NCBI RefSeq assembly: GCF_014697375.1
Contig: NZ_JACJRS010000022.1
Coordinates: forward strand, 1-64,000
DNA from: Phormidium sp. FACHB-1136
Lineage (GTDB): Bacteria; Cyanobacteriota; Cyanobacteriia; Phormidesmidales; Phormidesmidaceae
Direction: 5' to 3'
Length of the DNA: 64,000 nt
Below the pieces are notes generated by a model. That model was not told the DNA's origin. It ran no database searches and saw only the letters and a list, made by a program, of their open reading frames with translations. The translations under genes were made by a program, and so were the position numbers. Below, piece after piece: positions 9,368 through 16,878 of this stretch (positions are counted from its first letter, which is position 1; the number at the start of each line of letters is the position of its first letter).

Positions 9368-10000
9368 CTAGGGCGTTACTACCACCCTCATCCCCATCTG
9401 AACGTGATTAAAGAGGGCCACCACGTCCTCATTGCGCAGCCGCACACACCCGTTGGAAGCGGCCTGCCCAATGGAGGACACCGTCGGCGTACCGTGGAAG
9501 CCAATAATGCCGTTGTCTAGGGTCAAAAAACCAATCCAGCGTAGGCCCAGGGCGCTATTGGGGCCGGGTTCGTGGATTTCCCCTGTCCAGGGGCTTTGCC
9601 ACACGGGATCGACAATCATCTGAAAAATTTGGTACTCCCCAGTGGGGGTGGGGGTGGCCGGGGCACCAATGGCGACAGGGTAGCTGTCTAGGACGGTTTC
9701 GCCGCCATACACATACACCCGCTTTTCCCCCAGGCGCAGGACAACGTGGGTAGCAAGCGGCTTGGGGGCGTCGGGAAGGTAGTCCTCTGGTAGGCCGAGC
9801 GGTGGCCCCGATAGGGCAGGAGCAACCGGATCTGGAGACACCGCCAAGGGCAGCGCCGATGGGGACGCGAGGGTCGCTCCGGGGGCAATGCCTAACGCGG
9901 CCACCGCTAAGCTAAACACCCAACTCCAGGGCCAGATTGCCCGTGAACCTGGGGTTTTTACAGCAATGGTCTGGAGGGAAGGGGCTATCCTGTGGGTCAT
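9368..10000 (-). CDS. L,D-transpeptidase (YkuD domain)
   Basis: A secreted 210-residue protein: a basic N-terminus with a hydrophobic signal segment (AIWPWSWVFSLAVAALGIA), then a YkuD catalytic domain (about residues 75-210). The catalytic signature HGTP...S.G.AASNGCVRLRNED is complete, with the nucleophilic Cys and the conserved His and Arg. Such enzymes make 3-3 cross-links in peptidoglycan or attach proteins to it. ATG at 10000 is preferred, as it places the signal peptide within the first 40 residues; the frame is open 20 codons further (to 10060). It is convergent in arrangement with nothing; the aldo/keto reductase lies 57 bp downstream on the same strand. Confidence 0.88.
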   Translation of the reverse strand: MTHRIAPSLQTIAVKTPGSRAIWPWSWVFSLAVAALGIAPGATLASPSALPLAVSPDPVAPALSGPPLGLPEDYLPDAPKPLATHVVLRLGEKRVYVYGGETVLDSYPVAIGAPATPTPTGEYQIFQMIVDPVWQSPWTGEIHEPGPNSALGLRWIGFLTLDNGIIGFHGTPTVSSIGQAASNGCVRLRNEDVVALFNHVQMGMRVVVTP

Positions 10001-10144
10001 CCCCGCTAGGGTCCTTTGGGTGGCTACTAGGGATATACGAAGGGGTGGAGGGCATACCAAAGATTGGTCTATTCATGCTGCCCTAGCCCAGAACGGGCTA
10101 GGGAACGGATACATCGGTTATCGCTAAGCAATGACCAGCGACTT

Positions 10145-10906
10145 TTACCAGAGACCTTGCACAGGCTGGACTGGAGTAGTGCTCGTCGTGGTCGTGGTGG
10201 GAGCCGTGGTCGTGGTGGGAGCCGTAGTCGTGGTCGTGGTCGTGGTGGTCGTGGTCGTGGTGGGGGGAACGACTTCCTCAACAACTTCGGCTTCCGCCAT
10301 ACGGGCGGTCAGGGTTTCCACCAGTCCATCGGGGATGAGCACCGCATCGATGGCGTGAATAACTCCATTGCTAGCCTCGACATCGGCCAGAATCACGTTG
10401 GCATCGTTAACGATGATTTCGTCCTGGCGAGACCGTACACGCACAGGCCCGTTTAGCGTTTCCAGATCGCGAGGACTACGCAGGCCGGAGGAAGTTACGG
10501 TATCGGGAACGACGTGGTAGGCGAGCACCTCTGTCAGCAGGTCTTGGTTTTCGGGAAGCAGTAGAGCTTCTAGCACATCGGTTGGCAGGGCGGCAAAGGC
10601 ATCGTTCGTGGGGGCAAAAACAGTGAATGGGCCTTCCCCAGACAGCGCCTCCACCAAGTCGGCGGCTTCTACGGCGGTGACCAGGGTGCTAAAAGCATCA
10701 TTCCCAGCGGCCACATCCACAATGGTGTTGCCCATTGCGTCGCCCGTTGGTGTCATGTGCATATCGGCCAGTTCTACCGATCCGGCATTAGCCCCGGCTG
10801 AGGTGAAGCGCAGTTCCTCTGCTAGGGCCGGAGCAGCGGCGAACGTTCCCAGACCCGCTAAGCTCAGCAGGGCAGAAAGAAGCTTTTGAGTAGTAGGGTT
10901 GCGCAT
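10145..10906 (-). CDS. Fasciclin (FAS1) domain secreted protein with polythreonine tail
   Basis: From ATG at 10906 (MRNPTTQKLLSALLSLAGLG) the protein has a signal peptide ending at APALA, then a short spacer and one FAS1 domain at about residues 50-190: FSTLVTAVEAADLVEAL, the H1-type motif FTVFAPTNDAFAALP, and the H2-type motif NGVIHAIDAVLIP. FAS1 proteins act in surface adhesion or extracellular matrix. The C-terminal 40 residues are nearly pure Thr, broken by AP and ending PVQPVQGLW. This tail may be a glycosylated spacer. The upstream start at 10978 would add 24 residues before the signal and is less likely. The gene is monocistronic. Confidence 0.88.
   Translation of the reverse strand: MRNPTTQKLLSALLSLAGLGTFAAAPALAEELRFTSAGANAGSVELADMHMTPTGDAMGNTIVDVAAGNDAFSTLVTAVEAADLVEALSGEGPFTVFAPTNDAFAALPTDVLEALLLPENQDLLTEVLAYHVVPDTVTSSGLRSPRDLETLNGPVRVRSRQDEIIVNDANVILADVEASNGVIHAIDAVLIPDGLVETLTARMAEAEVVEEVVPPTTTTTTTTTTTTTAPTTTTAPTTTTTSTTPVQPVQGLW
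10169..10266 (-). repeat. Trinucleotide (ACN) tract encoding polythreonine
   Basis: On the coding (minus) strand this is a run of ACC/ACG/ACT codons giving three Thr blocks of about 13, 4 and 5 residues divided by Ala-Pro pairs. The DNA is a GTCGTG-type microsatellite on the plus strand and should be prone to slippage in whole codons, which would change tail length without changing frame. Confidence 0.85.
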
Positions 10907-11051
10907 GGGGTCTAAAATTGTAAAGTTTTGCAAAACACACGAGGTTAAGGCTGATCTTAATACACTTTCTGGGGGCAAGACATCTTTTTAGTCTGCTACT
11001 GGTAACATCTTTGACGGCAAGCCCCGGTCTGCGATCATCCCGGTGGGGGGG

Positions 11052-11924
11052 TTAATGGAGGGCCACGCCTGCCCCCTCAAAGAGCAGCAGCGACAGGAAA
11101 AAATCCACCATAAACAGCCCCACCCAGGTGGTCACGACGGCGGCGGTGGCGGATCGGCCCACGGACTGACTACAGGTTGTGGTAAGCCCCCAGGTGCAGC
11201 CCACCAAACCCACCATGGCCCCAAACAGAACCGACTTCACTAACACCGCGATCAAATCCTCCAGCATCAGCAAGGATCGCACGGATTCTAGGAACTGTTG
11301 GGCGGGCACCTGATAGAGATGATCGGCAATGGCTGCCCCAGCCAAAATGCCCAACACCATGCCCAGCACCGTAAGGGCGGGCAGCATGATGCAGCAAGCC
11401 ACCACCCTAGGCACCACGAGGTAGTTGATGGGGCAAGTTTGCAGCATTTTGAGGGCGTCAATCTGGTCTGTGACTTTCATACAGCCAATTTCGGCGGCAA
11501 AGGCCGTACCCACCTGCCCCGCCAGCACCGCTGCCGTTAGTAGGGGGGCCAGTTCTCGACAAAAGGCCAGGGCAAAGGCACCCCCCAGGGCAAAGGTCGC
11601 CCCAAAGCGATCCAGTTCGCGGGCAGTTTGAATGGTAAAGATCATGCCTGCAAAGAGATTAATCATTAGCACGGGCATGAGGGTGCCGGGACCAACCAGC
11701 GCCATCTGGGCCAGGGTGCTCTGGCGATCCACCCGCCCCTGCAAAATGCGCATCAGCACCTGCCCTCCCAAAAAACAGGCCATGACCGAGTGATACAGCC
11801 AGGATCGCTGCCGCACCCCTGTGGTGGGTTCGGTCGCTAGCCAGGGTTGGGGGGGCTGGGAGACAGGAAGGCGGTGGCCATTACGATGGCCATCCCAGGC
11901 TTGGGGAAACGGGACTTTAACCAT
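11052..11924 (-). CDS. MlaE-family lipid ABC transporter permease
   Basis: A 290-residue membrane protein with five or so transmembrane segments in the MlaE/YrbE permease pattern: GTLMPVLMINLFAGMIFTIQ, the coupling segment ELAPLLTAAVLAGQVGTAFA followed by EIG.MKVT.QIDAL, and the C-terminal VGLFMVDFFLSLLLFEGAG. MlaE-type permeases move phospholipids between inner and outer membranes together with an MlaF ATPase and an MCE-domain MlaD protein. In cyanobacteria and plastids (TGD1) the genes are often scattered, and indeed no mlaD or mlaF is next to it here. The ~50-residue N-terminal extension is hydrophilic and Pro-rich. A 192-bp gap separates it from the divergent gene at 12117. Confidence 0.9.
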   Translation of the reverse strand: MVKVPFPQAWDGHRNGHRLPVSQPPQPWLATEPTTGVRQRSWLYHSVMACFLGGQVLMRILQGRVDRQSTLAQMALVGPGTLMPVLMINLFAGMIFTIQTARELDRFGATFALGGAFALAFCRELAPLLTAAVLAGQVGTAFAAEIGCMKVTDQIDALKMLQTCPINYLVVPRVVACCIMLPALTVLGMVLGILAGAAIADHLYQVPAQQFLESVRSLLMLEDLIAVLVKSVLFGAMVGLVGCTWGLTTTCSQSVGRSATAAVVTTWVGLFMVDFFLSLLLFEGAGVALH

Positions 11925-12116
11925 GATGGAGGGTGCTCATGAACGCTGGGCAAGTGGGGCTGACTACGGCTGACCACTACTTGGCATTTACGCCTGATTT
12001 TGAGGTCGCTGGACAGATTGATTTTATAGATCTTTTCTTGACTACCGCTGCTAGGGGTTGTCATCGGCAAAATTTATAGTACATTTGTATATAGTTCTCT
12101 TGTTCTATTTGCTGCC

Positions 12117-13058
12117 ATGGACGCCCAAGCCTTTCAGGCCATCCAAGCCAAGCTCCTGCGCCAGCGGGGGGAGATGGAAAATCTGCCCGCTCAGGTTCCG
12201 ATTGATTGGCCAACGCCCCATGGGGTTAGGGTACACAGTACCGCCGTGCGAGCCGCAGAAACGGTAGATATGCTACAGCGACGATCTCGGCAAGCGGGAA
12301 GTGTCCCCAATCCCATGACGGGCCAACCTATGGCGGGCCAACCACGAACGCGGGCCTCGGTCCCGGATCGCCGGATGACCCCAGCCGCCTATCGACGACG
12401 AATGGCGATGATGGCCCAACGCATTAACGATCTCTCCCTAGAGCAGGAGCAGGCCATTGCCGAAATGCAGTGGGTTCAGCAGCAATCCGATGCCCTAGCC
12501 GCCGACCCCACTGCCGCCTATCCTCACCCACCTGCCATCCGTTTCGACCAAGCCGTGACCGCCTGGGCCAGCCTAGACGAGACCGGACGGGTGGTGCTGA
12601 GCTATCGCCCGGTGGATCCCCATCCGGCCCAAGCGGCCCACGCCCTGGCCGATCACCTGCGCCATACCTACGGTGCCCCCCAGGGTCGCCGTCGAGCATC
12701 CAACCCGTCGCCTAGGCTGTGGCCCGCTCTGCATCGCCTAGGGCATAGGCTGGTCTCGGCCATTCCCTTCTGGGTTAGCCGACCTTCCCTAGGCCAGGGC
12801 TCCGCACTGGAACCCTATCCAGCCCCCTCCACCTCCGAAGCCATGCTTTGGGCCGGGGCCGGGGTGGTCGGCCGCTTGACCCTTCAAGGGTTGCTCATGG
12901 TAGTGCCGAGCCTGGGCCTGGTGGCGGTGGTGGCCTGTCTCGCCAGTCTTGCCCTGACGTTATACCGGGCCATTCTGCCGCCCTCGCCGGATATCAACCT
13001 GATCAGCCGTGTGGGCCTAGCCCTGGGTGGGCTGTTCATTGGAGGCTATCTGATCTAA
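12117..13058 (+). CDS. Conserved cyanobacterial-type protein with C-terminal membrane segments
   Basis: A 313-residue protein, not recognised. The first 230 residues are soluble, rich in Arg, Gln and Pro, with a helical segment (YRRRMAMMAQRINDLSLEQEQAIAEMQW split across about 100-130) that could form a coiled coil. The last 90 residues hold two hydrophobic helices (LQGLLMVVPSLGLVAVVACL and VGLALGGLFIGGYLI). It looks like a tail-anchored cytoplasmic protein. The gene starts 192 bp after the divergent mlaE-type gene and is followed 128 bp later by another unknown on the same strand. Confidence 0.65.
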   Translation: MDAQAFQAIQAKLLRQRGEMENLPAQVPIDWPTPHGVRVHSTAVRAAETVDMLQRRSRQAGSVPNPMTGQPMAGQPRTRASVPDRRMTPAAYRRRMAMMAQRINDLSLEQEQAIAEMQWVQQQSDALAADPTAAYPHPPAIRFDQAVTAWASLDETGRVVLSYRPVDPHPAQAAHALADHLRHTYGAPQGRRRASNPSPRLWPALHRLGHRLVSAIPFWVSRPSLGQGSALEPYPAPSTSEAMLWAGAGVVGRLTLQGLLMVVPSLGLVAVVACLASLALTLYRAILPPSPDINLISRVGLALGGLFIGGYLI

Positions 13059-13186
13059 GGCAGCTTCCCGGAGCTACTCCCTGACCAAGTGTTTACAGCG
13101 TCCTGCCCTCATACCCTGCCCTCACGCCAGGGGCACTAGAGATTTCGCTAAAGCGTTTAGAGATTTTAGACCTTAAGGAACCCCCC

Positions 13187-13600
13187 ATGCTGTCCACTCG
13201 TCCCCCCCTCGATTCCCCCACGGCACCCTTGATAAAGCCCCTCATGGCCGGAGGTGCGCTGCTGTTAGCCGTCGTTGTGCTGGGTCAGGGCCAATCCCTC
13301 ATTCCCAGCCGTTCGACCTCCACCGCTGCTTCCACGGAAACCTGCGAAGCCATCATTCGTAGCGATGCCCGCCTCAGCCGCGACCAACTGGCCAAGTTGC
13401 TGACCATCCCAGAGCGCGACACGAAGGAAAACGTGCGCAAGGTTGTGTCTGAACCCTACTGCCGTTTGGCTTCCATGGAGGTGCGGGCCGGAGTGAAGTC
13501 TGAGCGTGAGATCTACCCCCTAGCCTTTGACCCCACCACTCAACTGATCCTCCTTTACGAAGGGGATGAGTATGCTGGGTATCGGTTCAAGGTGAATTAG
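13187..13600 (+). CDS. Small membrane-anchored protein of unknown function
   Basis: A 137-residue protein with a hydrophobic segment at about residues 20-40 (LMAGGALLLAVVVLGQG) and a periplasmic-facing domain that contains a conserved-looking pair of cysteines (ETCEAII and EPYCRLAS). The C-terminal half is strand-rich and ends in a basic, aromatic stretch (YAGYRFKVN). The signal-anchor plus small Cys-containing domain is common among cyanobacterial unknowns; I do not recognise the family. An Alanine/Serine/Thr-rich linker follows the membrane helix. It lies between two other unknowns in the same direction (gaps of 128 and 75 bp) and may share a transcript with them. Confidence 0.65.
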   Translation: MLSTRPPLDSPTAPLIKPLMAGGALLLAVVVLGQGQSLIPSRSTSTAASTETCEAIIRSDARLSRDQLAKLLTIPERDTKENVRKVVSEPYCRLASMEVRAGVKSEREIYPLAFDPTTQLILLYEGDEYAGYRFKVN

Positions 13601-13675
13601 GGTAACGGCTGCAAAGCGTGTTCCGGTGGTGGGCGTTGCTCACCCTACAGATTGCCAAATTCCCATCCCTCCAGC

Positions 13676-15319
13676 ATGAAACTGCTTCTATTTCTACTCG
13701 CTACGGGTGCTTTGGTGTTTTGGGTTGGTCTGGCCCCAGCCCAAGCGGAGGACTTTATCCTCAGCTTTGATCCTCCGGCCTTGCCCAAACCGCCGCCGCC
13801 GCCCGAACCCGCCCTAGAGACTACCCTTCCCCCCGTTGCCCCAGAGCATCGCCCCCTGCCCATTCCGGCCCATGGCACCCGTCCGCCCATGCGGTTTCAT
13901 TCCCCCAGCCAACTGCCCGCTGGTGTGAACCGACAGGCGGTGGCCGTAGCGCTGGATCAGGGCCATCGTGCCGCCGATGTGCTGCCTCCGGTGCCTCCCC
14001 GGCTACCCCCCGATCCGGCGGTTGTTGCGGCCCCAGCGCCCGATGCGCCGCCGCCGGATCCCGTGGCGGCTATCTCCCCTGAGCCAGAACCCAAGACCGA
14101 CGACGTGATTGTCAGCTTTAGGTTAGATTCCACCGCTGATACCGTAGCCACGGTCGCTCGATCCGAGGTGGCCCCCCCTCCTGCGACGGCCCCTCCAGCC
14201 CCGGTGCTGTCTACCCTGTTTGAGGGCGGTAGTCAGTCGTTGGTGGCCCGTACTGTGGGCAGTGCCGAGGGAACTCGCACCGCCAAGGGTGACATTACCA
14301 CCGCCTACTACGGCCACACCGATCCCGGCAACCGGGCCTGGAACCTGGGCACCTTCTCCTACCAGCATGGCGCGGCCTCGGCAGAGGAGGCGGATCGCAA
14401 GCAGCTACAACGGCTGCAATCCCAAACGGAGGTGCTAGAACGGCGGGCCTTGAACCGAGGCATGACCCTAACCCTGGAGGAAACCCTCAACGGTATTGAC
14501 CTCGCCAACCAGTCGCCCTTGGCGGCCATTGGGCGGGTGGGCTACATCGAACGGCTGGCGGAGGTGAAAACCTGGGGTTTGGAGGGCACGGAGGCCATCG
14601 TCGTGGCCCGCACCCGGTCGTACATTAACCCCAACACGGGCCGCTGGAATGCCCCCGGCTTGGGCAACACCGAAGCCAGCATCACCCGCGACCAACGCCG
14701 CCGCACCGATGCCATTGCCCGCGCCCTAGAAGCCTATCGCCAGGAACATCCGACCTTCCACCTTAGCCCCACCCTGGTCACCATTGCCCCCCCTGACGTG
14801 CTAGCCGCTGCCCCACCGCCAGAACCGCTGCCAGAACCGGAGCCCGCGCCCGATACCCTCCCGGTGAGATTCTCCCTGGATGAGGAACAGCCCTTGAATG
14901 CTGTGGCTGCTACCCTAACCCCAGTCGTCGCAGAAGCCGCCGAGGCAAACCGAACCGATCCAGCACCCATTAATTCGGAGTTGACGGTTCCAGAATTGCC
15001 TAACCCAGAATCGCCTAACCCAGAATCGCCTAATCCAGAGCAACCTGGCACAGAACCACCTGACACAGAACTGTCTGAGGCAGAATCTCCTAGCGCAGGG
15101 CGATCTGATACAGGGCCATCTAATGCAGAACGGCCTGCCGCAGAATCTCCTGATTCAAAACCGTCTGATGCATGGGCTTCTGACCCAGAACCGTCTGATG
15201 CGGAATCTTCTAACTCAGAGCTACCTGACCCACCAAAATCTGACCCAGAAGCCCCAACCCCAGCGGGTGATGGGGAGAACCGGGCTGAGCCAGAATCTCC
15301 CGCCGCGTTGACCCACTAA
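13676..15319 (+). CDS. Secreted Pro-rich protein with pentapeptide-like C-terminal repeats
   Basis: From ATG at 13676 the 547-residue protein has a clean signal peptide (MKLLLFLLATGALVFWVGLA, cleavage near AQA-E). A Pro-rich stretch follows, then a globular domain at about residues 190-365 that includes GDITTAYYGHTDPGNRAWN and YINPNTGRWNAPGLGN. That last stretch contains ordered Tyr/Asn/Gly motifs resembling a carbohydrate- or peptide-active domain, but I cannot name it. A second Pro/Glu-rich segment and then about 17 tandem five-residue units of the form (P/S)(D/N)xEx complete the protein. The frame is open 24 bp upstream to 13652, but that start would spoil the signal peptide. It is probably a surface or cell-wall protein. 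Confidence 0.7.
   Translation: MKLLLFLLATGALVFWVGLAPAQAEDFILSFDPPALPKPPPPPEPALETTLPPVAPEHRPLPIPAHGTRPPMRFHSPSQLPAGVNRQAVAVALDQGHRAADVLPPVPPRLPPDPAVVAAPAPDAPPPDPVAAISPEPEPKTDDVIVSFRLDSTADTVATVARSEVAPPPATAPPAPVLSTLFEGGSQSLVARTVGSAEGTRTAKGDITTAYYGHTDPGNRAWNLGTFSYQHGAASAEEADRKQLQRLQSQTEVLERRALNRGMTLTLEETLNGIDLANQSPLAAIGRVGYIERLAEVKTWGLEGTEAIVVARTRSYINPNTGRWNAPGLGNTEASITRDQRRRTDAIARALEAYRQEHPTFHLSPTLVTIAPPDVLAAAPPPEPLPEPEPAPDTLPVRFSLDEEQPLNAVAATLTPVVAEAAEANRTDPAPINSELTVPELPNPESPNPESPNPEQPGTEPPDTELSEAESPSAGRSDTGPSNAERPAAESPDSKPSDAWASDPEPSDAESSNSELPDPPKSDPEAPTPAGDGENRAEPESPAALTH
14999..15253 (+). repeat. 15-bp tandem repeats encoding (P/S)(D/N)xEx pentapeptides
   Basis: About 17 consecutive 15-nt units, the first three almost identical (PNPES, PNPES, PNPEQ), later ones increasingly diverged (PDTEL, SDAES, SDPEP, SDPEA). 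The gradient suggests recent expansion at the 5' end. The encoded chain is acidic, Pro/Ser-rich and likely to be extended. Confidence 0.85.
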
Positions 15320-15399
15320 CACAAGGCCGAACCATGTGGCTAGGCCAGGGGAAGACTCTGCCGCTGAGAGTTTTGGTAAAGTGGTACTGAGTACGATTT

Positions 15400-15858
15400 A
15401 TGCCCTTTGCCATGGATGCGCCCGTCCCTTCTCCCCTGCCCATCACTTCCCTGGAGGATGCCCTAGATCGGTGTCAGGCCTTGGGAATGCGGCTGAGCCG
15501 TCAGCGGCGCTACATTTTGGAACTCCTTTGGCAGCAGCAGGGGCATTTGTCGGCCCGCGAAATCTACCATCGCCTGAACCAGCAGGGGCGCGAGATTGGC
15601 CATACCTCGGTCTACCAAAACCTCGATGCCCTCTCGGAGCAGGGCATTATTGAATGTGTGGAGCGGGCCGATGGGCGGCTCTATGGCCACAGCAGCCGTT
15701 CCCATAGCCATGTCAACTGCCTGGATACCGAAGAGATTATTGATGTCAACGTGGTGCTGCCAGCGGAACTGATCCAGCACATTGAGGCCCAAACGGGGGT
15801 TTCCATCACCGACTACCGGATTGATTTTTTTGGCACTAAAACCGCTGCGGCCCGCTAG
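15400..15858 (+). CDS. Fur-family transcriptional regulator
   Basis: A 152-residue DNA-binding protein with the Fur winged helix at about residues 25-95 (RLSRQRRYILELLWQQQGHL, SAREIYHRLNQQ, HTSVYQNLDALSEQGIIECVE). The dimerisation half carries a His-rich metal-site region (GHSSRSHSHVNC). The classical CxxC structural zinc pairs are not visible: only one Cys follows the His cluster, where the family usually has CxxCG. The C-terminal end is compatible with the Fur fold (DYRIDFFG). It could be a FurB/Zur- or PerR-like member; which metal it senses cannot be decided here. An alternative start lies four codons in (15412). The BASS transporter begins 41 bp later on the same strand and may be its partner. 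Confidence 0.87.
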   Translation: MPFAMDAPVPSPLPITSLEDALDRCQALGMRLSRQRRYILELLWQQQGHLSAREIYHRLNQQGREIGHTSVYQNLDALSEQGIIECVERADGRLYGHSSRSHSHVNCLDTEEIIDVNVVLPAELIQHIEAQTGVSITDYRIDFFGTKTAAAR

Positions 15859-15899
15859 GGGAACCGCTACACTGCCTGCAATCACGGTAGGGAAGAATC

Positions 15900-16826
15900 A
15901 TGGAATCCAGTGCGTTAACGACCGTTTTTTTGCCCCTGGCCCTATTTGCGGTCATGCTGGGTATGGGGCTGGGGCTGCGGGGTTCAGATTTTAGGCGGGT
16001 GGTGGTCTATCCCAAGCCCGTCATCGTTGGATCGGTGGCTCAGTTGGTGATGCTGCCCCTGCTGGGCTTTCTGCTGGCCTCGGTGATGCCCCTCCAGCCG
16101 GAACTCGCGGTGGGTCTGGTGCTGCTGACGGCCTGCCCAGGGGGGCCAACCTCGAATGTCATCACCTACCTAGCACGGGGGAATGTGGCCCTTTCCATCT
16201 CCCTCACCGCCCTCAGCAGCGTGATCACGGTGTTTACCATTCCCCTGGTGGTCAATCTGGCGATGGGGCGCTTTTTAGGATCAACCACCGCGCTGCAACT
16301 GCCCTTGGTTGCCACCGTTCTCCAAATTGCCGTCATCACCATCATTCCGGTGGGGTTGGGGATGGTGGTCAACCACTATCGCCCCCACACAGCGGCCCAG
16401 ATTGAGCGGGGCGTTAAATGGCTATCGCTGTTTTTGCTAGGGGTGATCATTGCCGGACTGCTGATTCAACAACGGGCTAACCTCCTGAATTTCTTCGTGC
16501 AGGTGGGGGGCGTCATGCTATTGCTCAACCTAGCGGCCATGGGGCTGGGCTATGGGCTGTCCCGTGCGGCTGGTTTGGATGAGGCCAGCGGTACGGCTAT
16601 CACCGTCGAAGTGGGGTTGCAGAACGGCACCCTAGCCATCGCTCTGGCCAGTTCGCCCCTGTTTCTGAATCAGCCCAGCATGGCCATCCCTGCCGCCATC
16701 TATAGTTTGCTGATGTTTGCCACGGGCCTCGCCTTTGCCACCTGGAAAAGCAAACGCCGCCCGGTCACCGCCGCCCCCATCGCCATCGGGGATGGCGATC
16801 CCGTTGGGGAACGCAAAGGGTTGTGA
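15900..16826 (+). CDS. Bile acid:sodium symporter (BASS) family transporter
   Basis: A 308-residue polytopic membrane protein with nine or so hydrophobic segments in the BASS/ASBT pattern. Family motifs are clear: MGLGLRGSDFRRV near the start, TACPGGPTSNVITYLARGN in the crossing region that binds sodium, and EVGLQNGTLAIALASS in the second half. In cyanobacteria such proteins transport bicarbonate-like or organic anions with sodium, or pyruvate, but the substrate here is unknown. It follows the Fur-family gene by 41 bp, so co-transcription is plausible. The tail after the last helix is basic and Pro/Ala-rich. Confidence 0.92.
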   Translation: MESSALTTVFLPLALFAVMLGMGLGLRGSDFRRVVVYPKPVIVGSVAQLVMLPLLGFLLASVMPLQPELAVGLVLLTACPGGPTSNVITYLARGNVALSISLTALSSVITVFTIPLVVNLAMGRFLGSTTALQLPLVATVLQIAVITIIPVGLGMVVNHYRPHTAAQIERGVKWLSLFLLGVIIAGLLIQQRANLLNFFVQVGGVMLLLNLAAMGLGYGLSRAAGLDEASGTAITVEVGLQNGTLAIALASSPLFLNQPSMAIPAAIYSLLMFATGLAFATWKSKRRPVTAAPIAIGDGDPVGERKGL

Positions 16827-16878
16827 GGTGGGGCGCTGGGTCTTTTCTACGACTCCTTTCTCAAAAGGGCACTGGGTC

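Noticed and set aside
11957-11980. Short direct repeat GGCTGACTAC / GGCTGACCAC upstream of the mlaE-type gene
   Set aside because: Only two units of 10 bp with a mismatch; too little for a binding-site claim.
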